Source: Lachnospiraceae bacterium
GTDB taxonomy: Bacteria > Bacillota > Clostridia > Lachnospirales > Lachnospiraceae
DNA length: 49,643 nt
NCBI GenBank assembly: GCA_014803415.1
Contig: JAAVBZ010000023.1
Location: 346,091-395,733 of the forward strand
Direction: 5' to 3'
The notes under the pieces are model-generated. The model saw only the letters and a program-made list of their open reading frames with translations. It did no database searches and was not told the DNA's origin. Made by a program: the position numbers and the translations under genes. This document shows, piece by piece, positions 15,972 to 25,591 of this stretch. Each line of letters starts with the position of its first letter. The first letter of the stretch is position 1.

Positions 15972-16829
15972 ATGAAAATGAAAAAGGTGAGAAGAATAAG
16001 GAGTTTGAAGGCAGCAGTAGGCAGTATGGTGATAATCGGCAGTTTGTTGTTGGGTGCATGCGGCGCACATGCAAAGGGCGTGTCGGGAGATGGTTCCCGT
16101 TCCGGGCAGTCACCGACGGCCGAAGAAACCGTACAGTGTGTGATGGAGAGTATGAGAACTCTGGATTTAGACACGCTTAATGCGTGTACGGACAATTATA
16201 TACAGACGGAATATAATTGGATCGGAGTTCCGATAAGAAGCGAATACCGTGTTTTTAATGAACTGTTACAGCCGGGGTTGAAGCTTGGAAAGCGGAAAGA
16301 GAAGTATGAGTTCAAGCATAAGCTCTCTGAAAAAATCATGAAAAATCTGACATGGGAAATTAAAGAGGTGAAGGAGGGTAGCGATAAGGCCGAGATTGTG
16401 ATGGAGATTACGAATCTGGACATGAACGGCGTGATGGGAATGTACATGATGAATATTATGGAAAACATGATCGAGAGTGAAGGAACCGGAATGAAGCAGA
16501 TGATCAAAGATCTTTCAAGCATTACCGATGAGGAAGGCGGTCTGCTTGCACTCATTGAATCCTGCGACAAGGATGAGACATGTACATTGGACGTGACGGC
16601 TGTTGCCTACTTGGAGAACGGAGCATGGATCGTACACCTTGACGATGAGCTGATCAATGCCTGTATGGGGAACATTAACGCGGAAGAATATTCCGAGGAA
16701 ATACAGCAGGAAATGGATGAGCTTGAGAAACAACTGAATGAGAAACTAGATGAGAAAATGGATGAGCTTGAGAAACAACTGGATGAGTTTACCGAAAAGG
16801 TAGAGCGATGGGCAGACGGGTTGTTCTAG
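15972..16829 (+). CDS. Hypothetical lipoprotein preceding the BceRS-AB genes
   Basis: 285 residues. A basic N-terminus and hydrophobic stretch end in the lipobox LLGAC (Cys about residue 29), so the mature protein should be lipid-anchored outside. The central domain (about residues 45-230) resembles small NTF2/DUF4878-like lipoprotein domains by its TAEETVQCVMESMRTLDLD start; this is a weak resemblance. The C-terminus is a heptad-rich, partly duplicated coiled coil (MDELEKQLNEKLDEK then MDELEKQLDEF). It runs in the same direction as bceR, 86 bp upstream. An auxiliary role in envelope stress is plausible but unproven. Confidence 0.75.
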   Translation: MKMKKVRRIRSLKAAVGSMVIIGSLLLGACGAHAKGVSGDGSRSGQSPTAEETVQCVMESMRTLDLDTLNACTDNYIQTEYNWIGVPIRSEYRVFNELLQPGLKLGKRKEKYEFKHKLSEKIMKNLTWEIKEVKEGSDKAEIVMEITNLDMNGVMGMYMMNIMENMIESEGTGMKQMIKDLSSITDEEGGLLALIESCDKDETCTLDVTAVAYLENGAWIVHLDDELINACMGNINAEEYSEEIQQEMDELEKQLNEKLDEKMDELEKQLDEFTEKVERWADGLF

Positions 16830-16915
16830 GCGCATGGCGGGGTAAATGCCGCCATTGCGAAAAAGAACGCCGCATGTTATATTATTTTGGAAATACAGCG
16901 GCGGAGAGCATGGAT

Positions 16916-17584
16916 ATGACAAACAGAATCATGATCATCGAGGATGATCCTTTGATACAGACGGAATTGAAAAATCTGCTGATCGGAAACGGATATGAAG
17001 TATTTGCCGTTTCTGATTTTACTGATGCGGTTATGGATGTGAAGAGATATCGCCCGCACCTGATTATTCTGGATATCAGGCTGCCGGGTGCGAGCGGGTA
17101 TACGATCTGTTCCGAAATACGCACTTTTTCTGATGTTCCGATTATCTTTGTGACAAGCTGTGATACGGATATGGATGAGTTGAACAGCATTATGCTGGGC
17201 GGCGATGCGTTTATTACCAAGCCGTACAATACCGCGATTCTGCTGGCCAGAATAGCTTCTTTGCTGAAACGTGTATACGGGGTGCAGCAGACCGCGGAGT
17301 ATGAGTGGCAGGGTGTGACGCTGCATTTGGAGAGCGGTACGGTTGCGTATGACGGTTTACAGGTGGAATTGACGAGAAATGAATTGAAGATTCTTGCCTA
17401 TCTTTTTAAAAATGCGGGAAAGATATGTTCCAGAACCGATATTGTGGATGAGTTGTGGGACAATCAGCTCTATGTTGATGACAATGCGCTCAGTGTCAAC
17501 ATCAATCGGATTCGTGACAAGTTAGCCTCCGTGGGACTGCATGATTTTATCAAGACGAAGCACAGACAGGGGTATATGTTATGA
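16916..17584 (+). CDS. OmpR-family response regulator (BceR-like)
   Basis: 222 residues: a receiver with Asp53 in IILDIRLPG and a winged-helix DNA-binding domain (LTRNELKILAYLFKNAGKICSR, VDDNALSVNINRIRDKL). ATG 16916 has GGAG nine bases upstream. It overlaps bceS by four bases (ATGA). The gene order regulator, short kinase, ATPase, large permease is that of Bce-type antimicrobial-peptide detoxification modules. It should activate the transporter through the box at 18609. Confidence 0.93.
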   Translation: MTNRIMIIEDDPLIQTELKNLLIGNGYEVFAVSDFTDAVMDVKRYRPHLIILDIRLPGASGYTICSEIRTFSDVPIIFVTSCDTDMDELNSIMLGGDAFITKPYNTAILLARIASLLKRVYGVQQTAEYEWQGVTLHLESGTVAYDGLQVELTRNELKILAYLFKNAGKICSRTDIVDELWDNQLYVDDNALSVNINRIRDKLASVGLHDFIKTKHRQGYML

Positions 17585-18594
17585 GCAGAAGGACGTATTG
17601 GAAGAATCAGCTTCCGGCTGTGATATTTCAATTACTCTGTATGCTGATGCTTTCCGTATTTTTGCTGGTGGTCGGAAACAGCGCGGACAGTATTCTTCTG
17701 ATTGATCTCGTATGGGTACTGCTTTGCACTGCTGCCATGATCTGCAGATACCGCAGAAGAAAACGGGATTTGGACAGATTGCTTAAGATGCAGGAGCAGC
17801 TGGAAGAGAAATATCTGATCCCGGAGTTGATGCCACTGCCGGAACGGGCGGATGACCAAGTATACTATTTCCTGTTAAAAGATGCCGAAAAGGGCATGTT
17901 AGAGCAGATCGAGGCCGGCAGGCGGGAGCGCGCGGAGTATAAGGAATATATTGAACAATGGATTCATGAGGTTAAGACTCCGATTACGGCCATGAAATTA
18001 TTATGTGAGAATAATTTATATCCTTTTACGAGAGATCTGTTGGCGGAGTTGGAGAAAGTTACCAGATTCACAGAGCAGGCACTGTACTATGCACGGAGCG
18101 AGCAAGTCTGGAAGGATTATTCTGTCCGGGAGATCAGCCTGTCCGCCGTGGTGCATAGCGCTGTTGCCGATAACCGCTATCTGCTTATGCATAACAAGGC
18201 GGCCGTGGAGGTGGCGGATTTTGACGATATGGTTTTTTCGGACGAAAAGTGGGTCAGATTTATCTTAAACCAATTGATCGTCAATGCAGTTAAGTATTCC
18301 AAAGGGAATCCGGTCATCCGGATCTGTACGCACCGTGGGGAAGAGGCAGTTCATCTTCGTATAGAAGATACCGGTATCGGCATTCCGGCGCAGGATCTGC
18401 CCCGGGTTTTTGACAAGGGCTTTACCGGCGAAAACGGCAGGGTCAGACAGAACGCCACGGGGATCGGGCTGTATCTGTGTAAACGGCTGTGTGACAAGCT
18501 GGACATCGGACTGAGTGTTACTTCCGACACAAACGGCACCATGATCGATTTATCTTTCCGAATCAATGACTTTATCAGACAAGTGCAGGGCTGA
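17581..18594 (+). CDS. Intramembrane-sensing histidine kinase (BceS-like)
   Basis: 337 residues. Two membrane helices near residues 12-29 and 37-54 are separated by only a few residues, so there is no extracellular sensor domain. The phosphoacceptor is His129 in WIHEVKTPITAMK, and the ATPase domain has LNQLIVNAVKYS, DTGIGIP and ATGIGLYL. In Bce systems such kinases sense drug-transport flux through their partner ABC transporter. It is translationally coupled to bceR. Confidence 0.93.
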   Translation: MSRRTYWKNQLPAVIFQLLCMLMLSVFLLVVGNSADSILLIDLVWVLLCTAAMICRYRRRKRDLDRLLKMQEQLEEKYLIPELMPLPERADDQVYYFLLKDAEKGMLEQIEAGRRERAEYKEYIEQWIHEVKTPITAMKLLCENNLYPFTRDLLAELEKVTRFTEQALYYARSEQVWKDYSVREISLSAVVHSAVADNRYLLMHNKAAVEVADFDDMVFSDEKWVRFILNQLIVNAVKYSKGNPVIRICTHRGEEAVHLRIEDTGIGIPAQDLPRVFDKGFTGENGRVRQNATGIGLYLCKRLCDKLDIGLSVTSDTNGTMIDLSFRINDFIRQVQG

Positions 18595-18608
18595 GGCCGC
18601 TGCACTTC

Positions 18609-18622
18609 TTACATTTTTGTTA
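18609..18622 (+). promoter_or_regulatory. BceR-type binding box upstream of the transporter operon
   Basis: TTACA-TTTT-TGTTA matches the published Bce-family box TNACA-N4-TGTAA with one change. It sits inside a larger inverted repeat, TTCTTACA ... TGTAAGAA. A candidate -10, TACAAT, lies at 18667-18672, about 50 bp downstream, a suitable activator distance. Confidence 0.65.
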
Positions 18623-18694
18623 GAACTTTGTAAGAAAAACTGATACAAAGAGGCGGTGCGGCAGTCTACAATAGTTTCAAAATGGAGGATGAAA

Positions 18695-19462
18695 ATGAGC
18701 GAAGTTTTGAGATTGGAACATATCTGCAAGTATTACGGCAGCGGCGGAAATATCACGAAAGCGATAAGCGATATCGGGTTTTGTGTGGAACAGGGCGAAT
18801 TTGTCGGTATCATGGGAGCCTCCGGGTCAGGAAAGACAACGCTTCTCAACTGTATTTCCACCATTGATACGGTAAGCGCGGGACATATTTATCTGGGCGG
18901 AACGGACATTACGAAGATTAAGGCAAAGGAGCTTGCACGGTTTCGCCGTGAGAATCTGGGATTTATTTTTCAGGATTTTAACTTGTTGGACACGCTTACG
19001 ATTTCGGAGAATATTGCGCTTGCGCTGACAATCAATAAGGTTCCGGCAGGAGAAATCGATGCCCGTGTAGAGAATATTGCAAAAGTATTGAATATTGCAG
19101 ATGTGCTGGCGAAATATCCGTATCAGGTTTCCGGCGGGCAGAAACAGCGCTGTGCATGCGCGAGGGCGCTTGTAAATCATCCGAAGCTGATTCTGGCTGA
19201 TGAGCCGACAGGGGCGCTGGACAGTCATTCCTCCCAGATGCTGTTATCTACCATGCAGAGTATCAATGGGCAGCTTGAGGCAACGATCCTTATGGTAACA
19301 CATGATGCTTTTACGGCCAGCTATGCGGACCGGATTTTATTTTTAAAGGACGGGGAGATCTTTTCCGAGCTACGGAAAGGCAATGACACCCGCAAGGCCT
19401 TTTTCGAGAAGATACTGAGTGTCCTCACCATGACGGGAGGTGGACTGTCGGATGTATATTAA
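18695..19462 (+). CDS. ABC transporter ATP-binding protein (BceA-like)
   Basis: 255 residues: Walker A GASGSGKTT, Q-loop FIFQDFNLLD, signature VSGGQKQR, Walker B LILADEPTGALD and switch His VTHDA. It belongs to the MacB/LolD-like subclass that pairs with FtsX-type permeases. The start at 18695 follows GGAGG; the longer frame lacks a site. It overlaps the permease gene by 11 bases. Together they probably free cell-wall targets from, or remove, bacitracin-like or lantibiotic peptides. Confidence 0.94.
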   Translation: MSEVLRLEHICKYYGSGGNITKAISDIGFCVEQGEFVGIMGASGSGKTTLLNCISTIDTVSAGHIYLGGTDITKIKAKELARFRRENLGFIFQDFNLLDTLTISENIALALTINKVPAGEIDARVENIAKVLNIADVLAKYPYQVSGGQKQRCACARALVNHPKLILADEPTGALDSHSSQMLLSTMQSINGQLEATILMVTHDAFTASYADRILFLKDGEIFSELRKGNDTRKAFFEKILSVLTMTGGGLSDVY

Positions 19463-21668
19463 ATTGGCTTACAGAAATATGAAGCGTTCGGTCGGAGATT
19501 ATCTGGTATATATGGTTACCATGACGATCTGTGCGACGCTGTTCTATGCGTTCCTATCTATTACCAGCAGATACTACAATCCGGATATCGGAACGGAGTA
19601 TGATTTTACATCGGTAAGCGGCGGCATGAAGATGGCAGTCTGCGCGATCACTCTGCTTCTGTTGTTTCTGATACGCTACGTGAACAACTATATGCTGAAC
19701 AGGAAGCAGAAAGAGTTTGCCGTACAGTCGGTTATGGGAATGGAACAGAAGATCATTTCGTGGATTTTCTTTGCGGAAACTTTCTGTATGGGTATGACGG
19801 CTGTTGTGATCGGCATTTTTCTTGGGGTATTCGGTTCACAGTTTATCACGGGCATGCTGTTGTCCGCCTATGGGAAGCGTTATCGGTTATCGTGGATGCT
19901 TTTTCCGGATACGGTGATATGGACGATCACTTTCTTTGCGTTTAGTCTGTTGGCGGTGGGACTGTTTAATATCCGTACGATACGGAGAATTAAGATCATC
20001 GATATGCTGTATGCGGACAGACAGAATGAACCGCATATCGGAAAGAGCCGTTATATGCATGTGGTTACCGCTTTATATACGGTCATGCTCTTACTCATGA
20101 CGGCCACGGGAATATCACAGAAATATTTCTATTCGGACCCGCGCTTCCCGTATCCCGTACATGTGATGTTCTGGGGAAATATTGTGGTGCCGGCCAGTGC
20201 GGTGCTTCTGAATATTGCGTGGTGTGTTTTTCATAAAAAATGGGATTTTCGCAGGTTTATCTTTATCGCGGCTGTTTTTTCCCTGATAAACATCTACTTT
20301 GCGGCGAGCGTTCCGGTGATACAGAGAAAATATTATCTTTCCAACGGACCGGGTGCGCTGAACAGTTATCTGGTGTTTTTGCTTGCCGATGTTATTTTTC
20401 TGATTTGCTGTATCATTTATCTTGCGGCACATCTGATTACAGAGTGGAAGGAGAAATCTCTTAGCCACAAGTATCGGGGATGCAGCCTGTTCTTCTTCGG
20501 GCAGATTATTTCCAAATTGGGTACGACATCTAAGACGATGACGCTGATCAGCCTGACGTTTGTGCTTTCCGTCATTCTGTTCGTGGCGGGGCCGGCATTG
20601 ACGGGATGGTCCTCCGGATATCTGGATGACCGGTCAATGTATGATATCCAGATCAGCTCTCGCTACAACAGTGTGTACGAGGAGGCCGATCTGCCGCGGG
20701 GTGATTATGAACTTGTCACGTCTTTTTTGAAAGAAAAGGGCATAAAGGCGGTTTATGACTGTACGTTTAATCTTTATCTGCCGCGCAGGGATGAATTTGA
20801 TAACCGGATCAAGCTGGATTTTCCGGTTGTGGCGATATCGCTGTCCGATTATAATGCACTGCGGGAAATGTTGGGTTATGGGCGCATCAGTTTAGAGGAG
20901 AATGAATTTACGACCCAGTGGAAGACGATTGCGACCGTGGAGGAGAGGGATGAATTCTTAAGAGAGCATACTGCGGTTTCGACGGATATGGGGACGCTTA
21001 CCCTTGCGGATAACGGGTTCTATGAAGAGACGATGGGGGAGACTGTCTATAATGCCTATACGGATGTGCTCTATGTATTTCCTGACAGCGTGTGCCGGAA
21101 TCTGCTTGCGGTTATGCGAAACCGTTATATTCGGACGGAGACGACGATATTCTACGAGGAGGCGCTTGCTCTGGAAGCAGCGTTCGAACAAGTGTATCCG
21201 GAAACGCCGGACGGTGCAGGTAACCGGTATTATATCCGGACGAGTACCCACCAGATCAACAGTGTGATCGCGAACAATTTCGTATTGCAGGCGGCTATGA
21301 TATATAGTGCGGTTGTGTTGATGATCATCTGTCTTACCATTCTCTCTTGGCAGCAGTTGTCAGACGCCGTTCATGTCAGATACCGGTTCGGGGTGCTTCA
21401 TAAACTCGGTGTAGACGGGCAGGAGGCAGAGCGTCTGATTATAAAGCAGTTAGCCGTATGGTTCGGACTGCCGGTGGTGACGGCGGTGCTGATATCGGTT
21501 ATTATCGTGGTGTATTTCTTTGAAATGATCAGTGCGCAGATTACTGCTTATGTCGGTTGGGAGACTTTGCTGGCGCAGGTGAGGATTATGGTGTGTATTC
21601 TGGGGATTTTGCTGGGGTGTTATTTTGTCAGTACGTGGATGCTGTTTAGGAGGGCTGTTATGGAGTAG
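19452..21668 (+). CDS. FtsX-type ABC permease (BceB-like)
   Basis: About 738 residues and multiple (about ten) membrane helices. FtsX-like helices occupy the N-terminal region (about residues 15-190) and the C-terminal third (about 615-735). A large extracytoplasmic domain (about 405-610) lies between, the usual ligand-determining domain of BceB proteins. It is somewhat longer than B. subtilis BceB. ATG 19452 has GGGAGG 11 bases upstream within the end of bceA. It completes the four-gene module. Confidence 0.92.
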   Translation: MYIKLAYRNMKRSVGDYLVYMVTMTICATLFYAFLSITSRYYNPDIGTEYDFTSVSGGMKMAVCAITLLLLFLIRYVNNYMLNRKQKEFAVQSVMGMEQKIISWIFFAETFCMGMTAVVIGIFLGVFGSQFITGMLLSAYGKRYRLSWMLFPDTVIWTITFFAFSLLAVGLFNIRTIRRIKIIDMLYADRQNEPHIGKSRYMHVVTALYTVMLLLMTATGISQKYFYSDPRFPYPVHVMFWGNIVVPASAVLLNIAWCVFHKKWDFRRFIFIAAVFSLINIYFAASVPVIQRKYYLSNGPGALNSYLVFLLADVIFLICCIIYLAAHLITEWKEKSLSHKYRGCSLFFFGQIISKLGTTSKTMTLISLTFVLSVILFVAGPALTGWSSGYLDDRSMYDIQISSRYNSVYEEADLPRGDYELVTSFLKEKGIKAVYDCTFNLYLPRRDEFDNRIKLDFPVVAISLSDYNALREMLGYGRISLEENEFTTQWKTIATVEERDEFLREHTAVSTDMGTLTLADNGFYEETMGETVYNAYTDVLYVFPDSVCRNLLAVMRNRYIRTETTIFYEEALALEAAFEQVYPETPDGAGNRYYIRTSTHQINSVIANNFVLQAAMIYSAVVLMIICLTILSWQQLSDAVHVRYRFGVLHKLGVDGQEAERLIIKQLAVWFGLPVVTAVLISVIIVVYFFEMISAQITAYVGWETLLAQVRIMVCILGILLGCYFVSTWMLFRRAVME

Positions 21669-21730
21669 GGGTGCGGCGGACGGAAGAATTTGTTTCCGAT
21701 ATCGATAGTGTTCACGGGGAATCTAAAACG

Positions 21731-21871
21731 TCCGCGCAGATGAAAGTTAATATCTACAGAGCCGCGCTCCCGCTCCGTAAAAAGCGTAGCGGGCACTAAG
21801 TTCGTGAAATACCTCACTAAGTGCCGACGCTTTTTAAGGGGCTCCTTAAGATATTAACTTCCATCTGCGCT
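21731..21871. repeat. Palindromic MITE-like element (family B), complete copy
   Basis: Terminal arms at 21734-21755 and 21849-21870 are inverted repeats with 21 of 22 matches (GCGCAGATG-A/G-AAGTTAATATCT). The inner arms also pair (TAAAAAGCGT with ACGCTTTTTA), and CACTAAGT occurs twice near the centre. It contains no ORF. The left arm recurs in inverse orientation at 1-74. The rest of the 21669-22049 gap shows nothing recognisable. Confidence 0.8.
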
Positions 21872-22049
21872 AGGTATTGGGAGTAGTCTTATGGTGGAGC
21901 GCCATAAACGTTATTGGGATAGGTCTATTAAAATGTGAGGAAGAATGTTATGATAAAGATAGGCTGATGGCTGGGGACGGCAGCATATTGGGGCCCTGAA
22001 GGATATGTATAACAGCGAACGGCAAGGATGATAAGGAGCGGGAACAGTC

Positions 22050-22553
22050 ATGCATAATGAACTCACACAACAGGATATCAAAAAGATGGAGGAAGAGATC
22101 GAGTACCGGAAACTGGTGGTGCGTAAGGAGGCGCTTGAGGATGTCAAGACAGCCAGAGCCCACGGTGATTTGAGCGAGAATTTCGAGTATCATGCGGCGA
22201 AGAAGGTCAAGAATCAGAATGAAAGCCGTATCCGTTATCTGGAAAGAATGATTAAGACGGCAGTGATCGTCTCTGACGAATCGGCGGAGGATGAGGTTGG
22301 CATGAACAATACGGTGGAAGTCTGGTTCGAGGAGGATGATATCGTAGAGAAATATAAGCTGGTTACCACAGTCCGCGGTAATTCCTTAGAAGGACTGATC
22401 AGCACGGAGTCGCCTCTGGGCAAGGCACTGCTTGGACATAAAGTGGGTGATCGGATCTATGTGGAGGTGAATCCGGGGACGGGGTATTATGTGGTTGTGA
22501 AATCAATCGAGAATACCATAGATGACGGGAGTGATAAATTGAGAAGTTTCTGA
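22050..22553 (+). CDS. GreA/GreB-family transcription elongation factor
   Basis: 167 residues. An N-terminal antiparallel coiled coil carries the characteristic tip (TARAHGDLSENFEYHAAKK), whose acidic residues enter the RNA polymerase secondary channel and stimulate RNA cleavage in backtracked complexes. The C-terminal FKBP-like domain has SPLGKALLGHKVGDRIYVE. The family signature is clear, but sequence alone does not separate the housekeeping GreA from a paralogue. The RBS is AAGGAG. Confidence 0.92.
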   Translation: MHNELTQQDIKKMEEEIEYRKLVVRKEALEDVKTARAHGDLSENFEYHAAKKVKNQNESRIRYLERMIKTAVIVSDESAEDEVGMNNTVEVWFEEDDIVEKYKLVTTVRGNSLEGLISTESPLGKALLGHKVGDRIYVEVNPGTGYYVVVKSIENTIDDGSDKLRSF

Positions 22554-22625
22554 GTTGGTATTTTCATAGGAAAACGGACAAGTGTCATAAACGGGACATC
22601 CCCCGCATATATCATACAAAAGCCT

Positions 22626-22653
22626 GTATGTACATGCAGTTGCATGTGCATAC
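22626..22653. promoter_or_regulatory. Hairpin in the leader of the P-type ATPase gene
   Basis: GTATGTACATGCA and TGCATGTGCATAC form a 13-bp stem (one G-T) around two bases, 87 bp before the ATPase start. It lacks a T run, so a protein or RNA-level control site is more likely than a terminator. Confidence 0.4.
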
Positions 22654-22739
22654 GGCGTGCGTGACAGCAGTATGCTGCGGTGCAGACTGCACAGGAACTG
22701 CTGTGCGACAGTAGGCTGGATGGTGCGGGAGGAAAAGGC

Positions 22740-25511
22740 ATGTATGAGATGAAGACGGCGGCGGAAGTGCTCCGGCTGCTTGGGACGGACAAGGATAACG
22801 GGCTCGGACGCAGAGAGGCGTTGGAGCGCAAGGCAAAATACGGGGCGAACAGACTGAAGGATCAGGAGAAGAAGAGTGTGGGTCAGATGATTCTGGAACA
22901 GCTCAACGATCCGCTGATCCTGATTCTGGTGGTGGCAATGGCGATCTCTCTCATGCTGCATGAAATAGGGGACGCGATCATCATTGTCACGGTAGTGGTA
23001 TTAAATGCGACAGTCGGCATTATTCAGGAGGGCAAGGCAAGTAAGGCGGTGGAAGCTCTTAAGAAAATATCTTCTCCGCAGGCTGTCGTCTTACGTGACG
23101 GGAAGCGGAACAAAATACCGGCCGAAGATCTGGTGCAGGGGGATATTGTGCTGTTGGAAGCGGGAAATATGATTCCGGCCGACTTGCGACTAATTGATAC
23201 ACAGGGCGTATTCATAGAAGAGTCTACCCTTACGGGAGAGTCTGTGGCGGTAGAGAAAGATGCAAATTATACGGTGGAAATACAGGGCGACAACAGCCAC
23301 GCGAATATGGCATATATGTCTACTTATCTGACGAAAGGGCGGGGTAAAGGGGTGGTGGTTGCCACCGGCATGGACACGAAGATCGGACACATTGCGGATA
23401 TGCTGCACAGCAGCAGCGAGAAGCTGACACCGCTGCAGGTCAAGTTAGGAGAACTCGGCAAGGTACTGAGTTTCCTTGCAGTGGGTATCTGCGTATTTCT
23501 GTTTATCGTGGCGGTATTGCAGAAACGTGATGTGGGGGAGATGCTTCTTACTTCCGTATCTCTGGCGGTAGCGGCTGTACCGGAGGGACTTCCGGCTATT
23601 GTGACGATCGTACTCGCACTTAGTGTATCCCGTATGGTGCGTGCCAAGACCATCGTGCGCAAGCTGTCTTCGGTGGAGACGTTGGGAGCCGTTGAGGTGG
23701 TCTGCTCCGATAAGACGGGTACGCTGACGCAGAACAGGATGACAGTGACGGAGTGTTATGTGGGAGGACGGCTTGTCACGCAGGAAAACTTACCGGACTT
23801 CTTTGCAGCAGCTGTAGGAGGGCAGAAGGTGCAGGAAGGAGAGTCTCGACAGGCGGATACGGGATTTGCCGGGGGCACGGAACGCAGACATTTTATGCTG
23901 GGCTGTCTATTGTGTAATGACGGAGTACTGATCGGGGAGGAACGAATCGGAGATCCGACGGAACTGGCGCTTCTGTATATGGCTAGGGCGTGCGGCGCGG
24001 ATATAGACGGAAGCAGAGAAAAGTATCCGCGGGTGGCCGAGAAAGGGTTTGACTCGGAGCGCAAGATGATGACCACGGTGCACCGGGAAAACGGGGAGAT
24101 GATTTCCTATTCCAAGGGAGCGGCGGAGCGGATTCTCGACGGCTGTGACCGGATTTACAGGCAGGGGCAGCTGACCGACATGACTCAGGCGGATAAAGAG
24201 GCAGTAGTCAGGGTGCAGAAACAGTTGATGGGGGAAGGCAGGCGTGTGCTGGCGATTGCCATGGAGACAGGCGGCAGTATGCGGGAACAGGGAATGATCT
24301 TTCTGGGACTCCTCAGCATGCAGGATCCGGTCAGACCGGAGGCGGTACGTGCAGTAGCGGACTTCGAGCAGGCGGGCGTGTCCACGGTCATGATCACCGG
24401 CGACCATCCGGACACGGCATACTCCATTGCGAAAGAGCTGGGAATTGCCGACAGTCCGCAACAGTGCATTACCGGCAGAGAGTTGGACCACTTGCAGGAC
24501 AATAGTTTCCTGCAAAGACTGCAGCAGATCAGAGTATTTGCCAGAGTGACACCGGAACATAAGGTCAGGATCGTGGAAGGGTATCGGACACTCGGTAAGA
24601 CGGTGGCAATGACGGGAGACGGCGTCAATGATGCGCCCTCCCTGCAGGCGGCGGATATCGGCATCGCCATGGGGTTAAACGGAACGGACGTGGCACGCGG
24701 CGCGGCGGATTTTGTGTTGATGGACGATAACTTTGCAACCATACATACGGCCATCAGGGAAGGCCGGGGAATCTATGAGAATATCAGAAAATCCGTTCTT
24801 TTCCTGCTGTCTTCCAATCTGGGAGAAATCATTACAATGCTGCTTACGATTGTGGCAGGATTGCCGAGCCCGCTTAAGGCGAGTTTCATTCTGTGGATCA
24901 ATCTGATCACGGATTCCCTTCCGGCGCTGGCGCTGGGAGTGGACGATAATGAAGGGGAGAGCCTGATGCGTGAGAAACCGCGCAGGCGTGGAGAATCCCT
25001 TTTTGCAAAAGGAGGACTGCTCTGTGTCATCTGTTACGGGTTGGTGATCGGCGGCGTGAGTCTGGCGGCATTTCTGAAAGTGCCTTATGACAGAATCGTG
25101 GCGGAAGGATTACCGATTAGTTTACATAACGTTGTAGAAGGGCTGAGGATATCGGCGGTGCTTGCAAAGGCGCAGACGCACGCCTTTACAGTGCTCGGAA
25201 TCAGCCAGTTGTTTCACGCCATCGGCATGCGGGATGTGAATCGTTCGGTCTTTAAGATGAATCATAGGAACAATCCGTATATGCTCGGGGCGTTTGCGAT
25301 CGGTATTGCTTTACAGGTGGCAGTGACGGAGATTACGCCGCTCATTCATCTGTTCGGCACGGTGCGGCTGGGACTGACGGAGTGGCTGCAGCTGATTGCG
25401 CTTTCCGCAACGCCGCTGATCGTTCACGAGCTGTTGGTGGCAGTGAGCAGGGTAAGAACGCACGAGGCGCAGGAGAAAACGGAGGGGCAAATATCGGAAA
25501 TTGCCGCCTGA
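22740..25511 (+). CDS. P-type Ca2+-transporting ATPase (SERCA/PMCA-like, P2)
   Basis: 923 residues. It exports a cation, most likely Ca2+, with ATP. Cytoplasmic signatures are the actuator TLTGES, phosphorylation Asp324 in CSDKTGTLTQ and the hinge GDGVNDAPSL. Ion-site residues match SERCA: M4 AAVPEGLPAIV, M5 SSNLGEIITM (Asn and Glu) and M6 NLITDSLPALALGVD (Thr, Asp). Ten membrane helices are expected, in the usual 2+2+6 layout. ATG 22740 follows GGAGG, and the extra 20 upstream codons lack a site. The leader contains the hairpin at 22626. Confidence 0.93.
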   Translation: MYEMKTAAEVLRLLGTDKDNGLGRREALERKAKYGANRLKDQEKKSVGQMILEQLNDPLILILVVAMAISLMLHEIGDAIIIVTVVVLNATVGIIQEGKASKAVEALKKISSPQAVVLRDGKRNKIPAEDLVQGDIVLLEAGNMIPADLRLIDTQGVFIEESTLTGESVAVEKDANYTVEIQGDNSHANMAYMSTYLTKGRGKGVVVATGMDTKIGHIADMLHSSSEKLTPLQVKLGELGKVLSFLAVGICVFLFIVAVLQKRDVGEMLLTSVSLAVAAVPEGLPAIVTIVLALSVSRMVRAKTIVRKLSSVETLGAVEVVCSDKTGTLTQNRMTVTECYVGGRLVTQENLPDFFAAAVGGQKVQEGESRQADTGFAGGTERRHFMLGCLLCNDGVLIGEERIGDPTELALLYMARACGADIDGSREKYPRVAEKGFDSERKMMTTVHRENGEMISYSKGAAERILDGCDRIYRQGQLTDMTQADKEAVVRVQKQLMGEGRRVLAIAMETGGSMREQGMIFLGLLSMQDPVRPEAVRAVADFEQAGVSTVMITGDHPDTAYSIAKELGIADSPQQCITGRELDHLQDNSFLQRLQQIRVFARVTPEHKVRIVEGYRTLGKTVAMTGDGVNDAPSLQAADIGIAMGLNGTDVARGAADFVLMDDNFATIHTAIREGRGIYENIRKSVLFLLSSNLGEIITMLLTIVAGLPSPLKASFILWINLITDSLPALALGVDDNEGESLMREKPRRRGESLFAKGGLLCVICYGLVIGGVSLAAFLKVPYDRIVAEGLPISLHNVVEGLRISAVLAKAQTHAFTVLGISQLFHAIGMRDVNRSVFKMNHRNNPYMLGAFAIGIALQVAVTEITPLIHLFGTVRLGLTEWLQLIALSATPLIVHELLVAVSRVRTHEAQEKTEGQISEIAA

Positions 25512-25548
25512 TATAATCGAGCCTGCCCGCGATGTCCTTATAGGCTTC

Positions 25549-25589
25549 TGAGTTCGCGAAGAGAATCTCGCAATTGAGCTTGCTAGATT
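25549..25589. repeat. Dispersed intergenic repeat, family A, copy 3 (short)
   Basis: GAGTTCGCGAAGAGAATCTC then GCAATTGAGCTTGCTAGATT corresponds to the centre of copies at 6799 and 29108. It lies between convergent genes and ends two bases before the ytaF stop codon. Confidence 0.65.
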
Positions 25590-25591
25590 AA

